NCBI GenBank assembly: GCA_023432565.1
Contig: JAEYUL010000034.1
Location: 1-9,092, forward strand
Length of the DNA stretch: 9,092 bases
Direction: 5' to 3'
Source of the DNA: Actinomycetes bacterium
GTDB lineage: Bacteria > Actinomycetota > Actinomycetes > Actinomycetales > Cellulomonadaceae
The number at the start of each line of letters is the position of its first letter. Position 1 is the stretch's first letter. A program made the translations under genes and the position numbers. A model generated the notes under the pieces. That model made no database searches and had not been told where the DNA came from. It was given only the letters and a program-made list of their open reading frames with translations. Positions 6,844 through 9,092 of the stretch are shown here, piece by piece.

Positions 6844-6849
6844 CCTCCT
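6844..6849 (-). promoter_or_regulatory. secY ribosome-binding site fixing a GTG start
   Basis: Perfect AGGAGG on the minus strand, 4 nt before GTG 6837-6839. It lies inside the longer frame that begins at 6881, which argues against that start. Confidence 0.8.
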
Positions 6850-6902
6850 GGTAGCCGCCCGTGCGGCACGTCGTCAGCCATGACCTGGCCAAGGCCGCAG
6901 CA

Positions 6903-6908
6903 AGACTA
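6903..6908 (-). promoter_or_regulatory. Possible -10 box for secY-adk-map
   Basis: TAGTCT on the minus strand matches TANNNT and lies 63 nt before the secY start, within the gap that follows the rplO terminator. I cannot find a convincing TTGAC-like -35 at 16-18 bp. A promoter somewhere in 6840-7057 is expected because of the terminator; this exact site is only a candidate. The rest of the gap shows no gene. Confidence 0.25.
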
Positions 6909-7057
6909 CCTGCAACCCGGCCGTGGTCCGTCCCCGCGAGTGAGCGGCCCTGCTCCCCCGCATGCTCCCCGGCGCCGACGATCGGCGAGCAGGAGCAGTA
7001 TGCCCTCTGCGCGAGGGCGGTGAGGCATGTGCCCGCGTGCAGGACGCGCCGGGACGA

Positions 7058-7094
7058 CGAAGCGGGCGGCTCCGGACCGGAACCGCCCGCTTCG
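7058..7094 (-). terminator. Hairpin terminator after rplO
   Basis: Bases 7058-7069 pair perfectly with 7083-7094 (12 bp, mostly G/C). After one mismatch, 7071-7074 pair with 7078-7081 around a 3-nt loop. It begins 33 nt past the rplO stop. There is no T-run, as often in actinobacteria. It marks the end of the ribosomal-protein transcript before secY. Confidence 0.75.
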
Positions 7095-7126
7095 GGTGTC
7101 GTGCGCGTCCTCGCGGACGTCGGGCG

Positions 7127-7843
7127 TCAGCCCTCGGTGATCGTGCCGCCGGCGGCGACGATCTTCTCCTTGGCCGACGCGGAGTACGCGTCCACGGCCA
7201 CGGAGACCTTGACGGTGAGGTCGCCCTCGCCCAGGACCTTGACGGGCTTGCCCTTGCGGACAGCGCCCTTGGCCACCAGGTCGGCGACCGTCACGTCGCC
7301 ACCGTCGGGGTACAGCGCCGAGAGCTTGTCCAGGTTGACGACCTGGTACTCGACGCGGAACGGGTTCTTGAAGCCACGGAGCTTGGGCAGCCGCATGTGC
7401 AGCGGCATCTGCCCACCCTCGAAGCGCTCCGGAACCTGGTAGCGCGCCTTGGTGCCCTTCGTACCGCGGCCCGCGGTCTTGCCCTTGGACGCCTCACCAC
7501 GGCCCACACGGGTCTTCGCGGTCTTGGCGCCCGGGGCGGGACGCAGGTGGTGCACCTTCAGCGTGCCGCCGGCACCGGGCTGCGCCGCAGCCTCCGCCGC
7601 CTTCTTGGCGGCAGCGGACTGCGTCTTGGCCGGAGCCTTCTTGGCGGCAGCCTTGGCCGGGGCGGCCTCGGTCGCCTCGTCCTTCGCGGACGCCTTGGCC
7701 GGAGCCTTCTTGGCGGCGGCCTTCTCGGCCGGAGCCTTCTCGGCGGCCTCGGTCGCCTTCTTCGCCGGAGCCTTCTTGGCGGGGGCCTTCTTGGCAGGGG
7801 CCTGCGCGTCGGCGCTCAGCTTCTCGTTCTTCTCGTCAGCCAT
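7127..7843 (-). CDS. rplO: Ribosomal protein L15 with a long Ala/Lys-rich N-terminal extension
   Basis: L15 is a late-assembling 50S protein that binds 23S rRNA. Residues 95-238 are a normal L15 core: LKVHHLRPAPGAKT, VGRGEASKGKTAGRG, FEGGQMPLHMRLPK and GFKNPFRVEY are all recognisable. Residues 1-94 are an added tail, mostly Ala, Lys and Pro (APAKKAPAKK-like units, 7562-7843), whereas most L15 proteins are about 145 residues. The tail stays in frame with strong GC-rich codon bias and contains no stop, so it is probably translated. The start could be ATG 7843 or GTG 7849. GGAGG at 7854-7858 is 10 nt from the ATG and 4 nt from the GTG; I prefer the ATG, which follows the rpmD stop (7846-7848) by two bases. 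It is the last gene before the 7058-7094 terminator. Confidence 0.96.
   Translation of the reverse strand: MADEKNEKLSADAQAPAKKAPAKKAPAKKATEAAEKAPAEKAAAKKAPAKASAKDEATEAAPAKAAAKKAPAKTQSAAAKKAAEAAAQPGAGGTLKVHHLRPAPGAKTAKTRVGRGEASKGKTAGRGTKGTKARYQVPERFEGGQMPLHMRLPKLRGFKNPFRVEYQVVNLDKLSALYPDGGDVTVADLVAKGAVRKGKPVKVLGEGDLTVKVSVAVDAYSASAKEKIVAAGGTITEG
7583..7801 (-). repeat. Degenerate Ala/Lys/Pro codon repeat in the L15 tail
   Basis: Imperfect repeats of a unit reading GCCGGAGCCTTCTTGGCGG on the plus strand, best seen at 7640-7658, 7699-7717 and 7764-7782. They encode PAKKAPA-type units like those in histone H1-like proteins and mycobacterial HU tails. The repeats are degenerate in spacing and sequence, so this is a low-complexity coding tract and not an independent element. 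Confidence 0.65.
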
Positions 7844-7845
7844 GG

Positions 7846-8028
7846 TCACTCGACCTCCTCGACCGCGACGAGGTGCTGCACGGTCTTGACCATGCCGCGG
7901 ATCTCAGGGCGGTCCTCCTTGACGACGACGTCGCCGATGCGCTTGAGGCCAAGCGTGCGGAGCGTGTCGCGCTGGTTCTGCTTGCCACCGATGCTGGAAC
8001 GCTTCTGCGTCACCTTGAGACGGGCCAT
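7846..8028 (-). CDS. rpmD: Ribosomal protein L30
   Basis: A 60-residue 50S protein of normal size for bacterial L30. MARLKVTQKRSSIGGKQNQR and the following RDTLRTLGLKRIGD with DRPEIRGMV are family hallmarks. A GTG lies one codon upstream (8031), but the ATG at 8028 gives the standard MARLKVTQ start. The ATG shares one base with the rpsE stop (TGATG), a layout suited to re-initiation; AAGGTGG lies 7 nt upstream. It is followed directly by rplO. Confidence 0.97.
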   Translation of the reverse strand: MARLKVTQKRSSIGGKQNQRDTLRTLGLKRIGDVVVKEDRPEIRGMVKTVQHLVAVEEVE

Positions 8029-8675
8029 CACGCACCCACCTTCTCGGCGGCCTTCGCGGCCTGGCCGGCGGCCTGCGCCCGCAGGAGCGGGGCCGGCACG
8101 ACGTGCTCGAGCGGCAGGCCACGGCGCGCGGCCACGGCCTCAGGCTGCTCGAGACCGCGCAGCGCCTCGACCGTCGCGTGGACGATGTTGATCGCGTTCG
8201 ACGAACCGAGCGACTTGCTCAGCACGTCGTGGATGCCGGCGCACTCGAGCACCGCACGCACCGGACCACCGGCGATCACACCGGTACCGGGCGCAGCGGG
8301 GCGCAGGTGGACGATGCCGGCAGCGGCCTCGGCCGTGATCGGGTGCGGGATCGTGCCCTGGATGCGGGGGACGCGGAAGAAGTTCTTCTTCGCCTCCTCC
8401 ACGCCCTTGGCGATCGCCGCGGGCACCTCCTTGGCCTTGCCGTAGCCGACGCCCACGGTGCCGTCACCGTCGCCCACCACGACGAGCGCGGTGAAGCTGA
8501 ACCGGCGGCCACCCTTGACGACCTTGGCCACGCGGTTGATGGTCACGACGCGCTCGAGGAACGCGCTCTTCTCTGCGGCGTCGCCACGGCGACCGCCGCC
8601 ATCACGACGACCGCCGTCGCGGCGCTCGCCGCCGGTGCCCTGAGCACCGGTGTTGCTGCGTGCAGGAGCAGCCAT
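8028..8675 (-). CDS. rpsE: Ribosomal protein S5
   Basis: S5 is a 30S protein next to the decoding region, important for translational accuracy. The protein has 215 residues against about 167 in E. coli. Residues 1-36 are a Gly/Arg-rich tail (GGERRDGGRRDGGGRRG). The core has FLERVVTINRVAKVVKGGRRFSF, whose KVVKGGRR loop is where spectinomycin-resistance changes occur in other bacteria and is intact here. GDGDGTVGVGYGKAKEVP and GTGVIAGGPVR follow in the expected order, then an Ala-rich C-terminal tail. Long tails are usual in actinobacterial S5. ATG 8675 has GAGGA 7 nt upstream. It lies 31 nt after rplR and overlaps rpmD by one base. Confidence 0.98.
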   Translation of the reverse strand: MAAPARSNTGAQGTGGERRDGGRRDGGGRRGDAAEKSAFLERVVTINRVAKVVKGGRRFSFTALVVVGDGDGTVGVGYGKAKEVPAAIAKGVEEAKKNFFRVPRIQGTIPHPITAEAAAGIVHLRPAAPGTGVIAGGPVRAVLECAGIHDVLSKSLGSSNAINIVHATVEALRGLEQPEAVAARRGLPLEHVVPAPLLRAQAAGQAAKAAEKVGA

Positions 8676-8706
8676 CAGTGAGTCCTCTTCTTCCGGATCG
8701 TCGTGG

Positions 8707-9078
8707 TCACAGGGCCAGACCGCCCTCGCGGGCGCCGTCGGCGACCGCGGCCACGCGGCCGTGGTACTTGTTGCCGCCGCGGTCGAAGACGACCGCGTCG
8801 ATGCCCTTGGCCTTGGCGCGCTCGGCGACGAGCTCGCCGACCTTCTTGGCCTTGGCCGACTTGTCGCCGTCGGCGTTGCGCAGGTCGGCCTCGAGCGTCG
8901 AGGCGGACGCGACGGTCTGACCGATCGCGTCGTCGACGACCTGAGCCGTGATGTGACGCGCCGAACGCGTCACGACGAGGCGCGGACGAGCCGCCGTGCC
9001 GACGACCTTCTTGCGCAGGCGCAGGTGACGACGCTTGCGCGAGATCGCCTTGCCCTTGCCCTTGATGCTGATCGCCAT
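8707..9078 (-). CDS. rplR: Ribosomal protein L18
   Basis: L18 binds 5S rRNA with L5 and L25 in the central protuberance of the 50S subunit. The 123-residue protein has the basic N-terminus (SRKRRHLRLRKKVVGT), the strand PRLVVTRSARHITAQVVDD and the C-terminal FDRGGNKYHGRVAAVADGAREGGL, all standard and full length. The Shine-Dalgarno sequence is weak (GGGAAG), and the start lies 3 nt after a stop codon presumed to be that of rplF, which suggests coupled translation. rpsE follows 31 nt downstream. Confidence 0.98.
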   Translation of the reverse strand: MAISIKGKGKAISRKRRHLRLRKKVVGTAARPRLVVTRSARHITAQVVDDAIGQTVASASTLEADLRNADGDKSAKAKKVGELVAERAKAKGIDAVVFDRGGNKYHGRVAAVADGAREGGLAL

Positions 9079-9081
9079 GGC

Positions 9082-9092
9082 TTACTTCCCAG
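9082..9092 (-). CDS. rplF: Probable last codons of ribosomal protein L6
   Basis: The final bases read, on the minus strand, two codons for Gly-Lys and a TAA stop, ending 3 nt before rplR. L6 precedes L18 in the spc operon and often ends in a Gly-Lys pair. Only two residues are visible, so the call rests mainly on gene order. Confidence 0.5.

Overview
The window is very GC-rich and every supported gene lies on the minus strand. Read 5' to 3' on that strand, from high to low coordinates, it runs: end of probable rplF, rplR, rpsE, rpmD, rplO, terminator, secY, adk, map, a large surface protein, terminator, infA, start of rpmJ. This is the end of the spc ribosomal-protein operon and the start of the alpha operon. 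The GC content, frequent GTG starts, short-LID adenylate kinase, long N-terminal tails on ribosomal proteins and an LAxTG-type cell-wall sorting signal all point to a Gram-positive actinobacterium. I infer a Micrococcales member, perhaps close to Cellulomonas, but the genus is a guess.

Region 7127-9092 carries ribosomal proteins L18, S5, L30 and L15 (after the last codons of probable L6). They are tightly spaced and partly overlapping, and end at a strong hairpin (7058-7094). Region 4098-6839 is the secY-adk-map block: protein translocation channel, nucleotide kinase and N-terminal methionine removal. secY and adk overlap by 4 nt. The terminator upstream implies that this block has its own promoter in the 287-nt gap before secY.

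Region 623-3916 is the unusual part. A 1097-residue cell-wall adhesin-like protein sits between map and infA, genes that are commonly adjacent in actinobacterial genomes. It has a signal peptide, a choice-of-anchor A type domain, five tandem ~108-residue Cna-B/DUF5979-like repeats, a Pro/Thr-rich stalk, an LATTG sorting motif, a membrane helix and a basic tail. All five repeats keep the same Lys, Glu and Asn expected for self-forming isopeptide bonds. Its product would be exported by the SecYEG channel encoded just upstream and probably attached to peptidoglycan by a sortase not seen here. A 7-bp perfect inverted repeat lies just before its ribosome-binding site, and a long perfect hairpin follows its stop.

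Region 1-540 has the infA leader with a possible promoter, infA (IF-1), and the first codons of rpmJ (L36), which opens the alpha-operon genes beyond the window.

I found no RNA genes, CRISPR arrays, insertion sequences or phage genes. The most noteworthy features are the inserted adhesin, its conserved isopeptide triads, and a ~94-residue Ala/Lys-rich tail on ribosomal protein L15.
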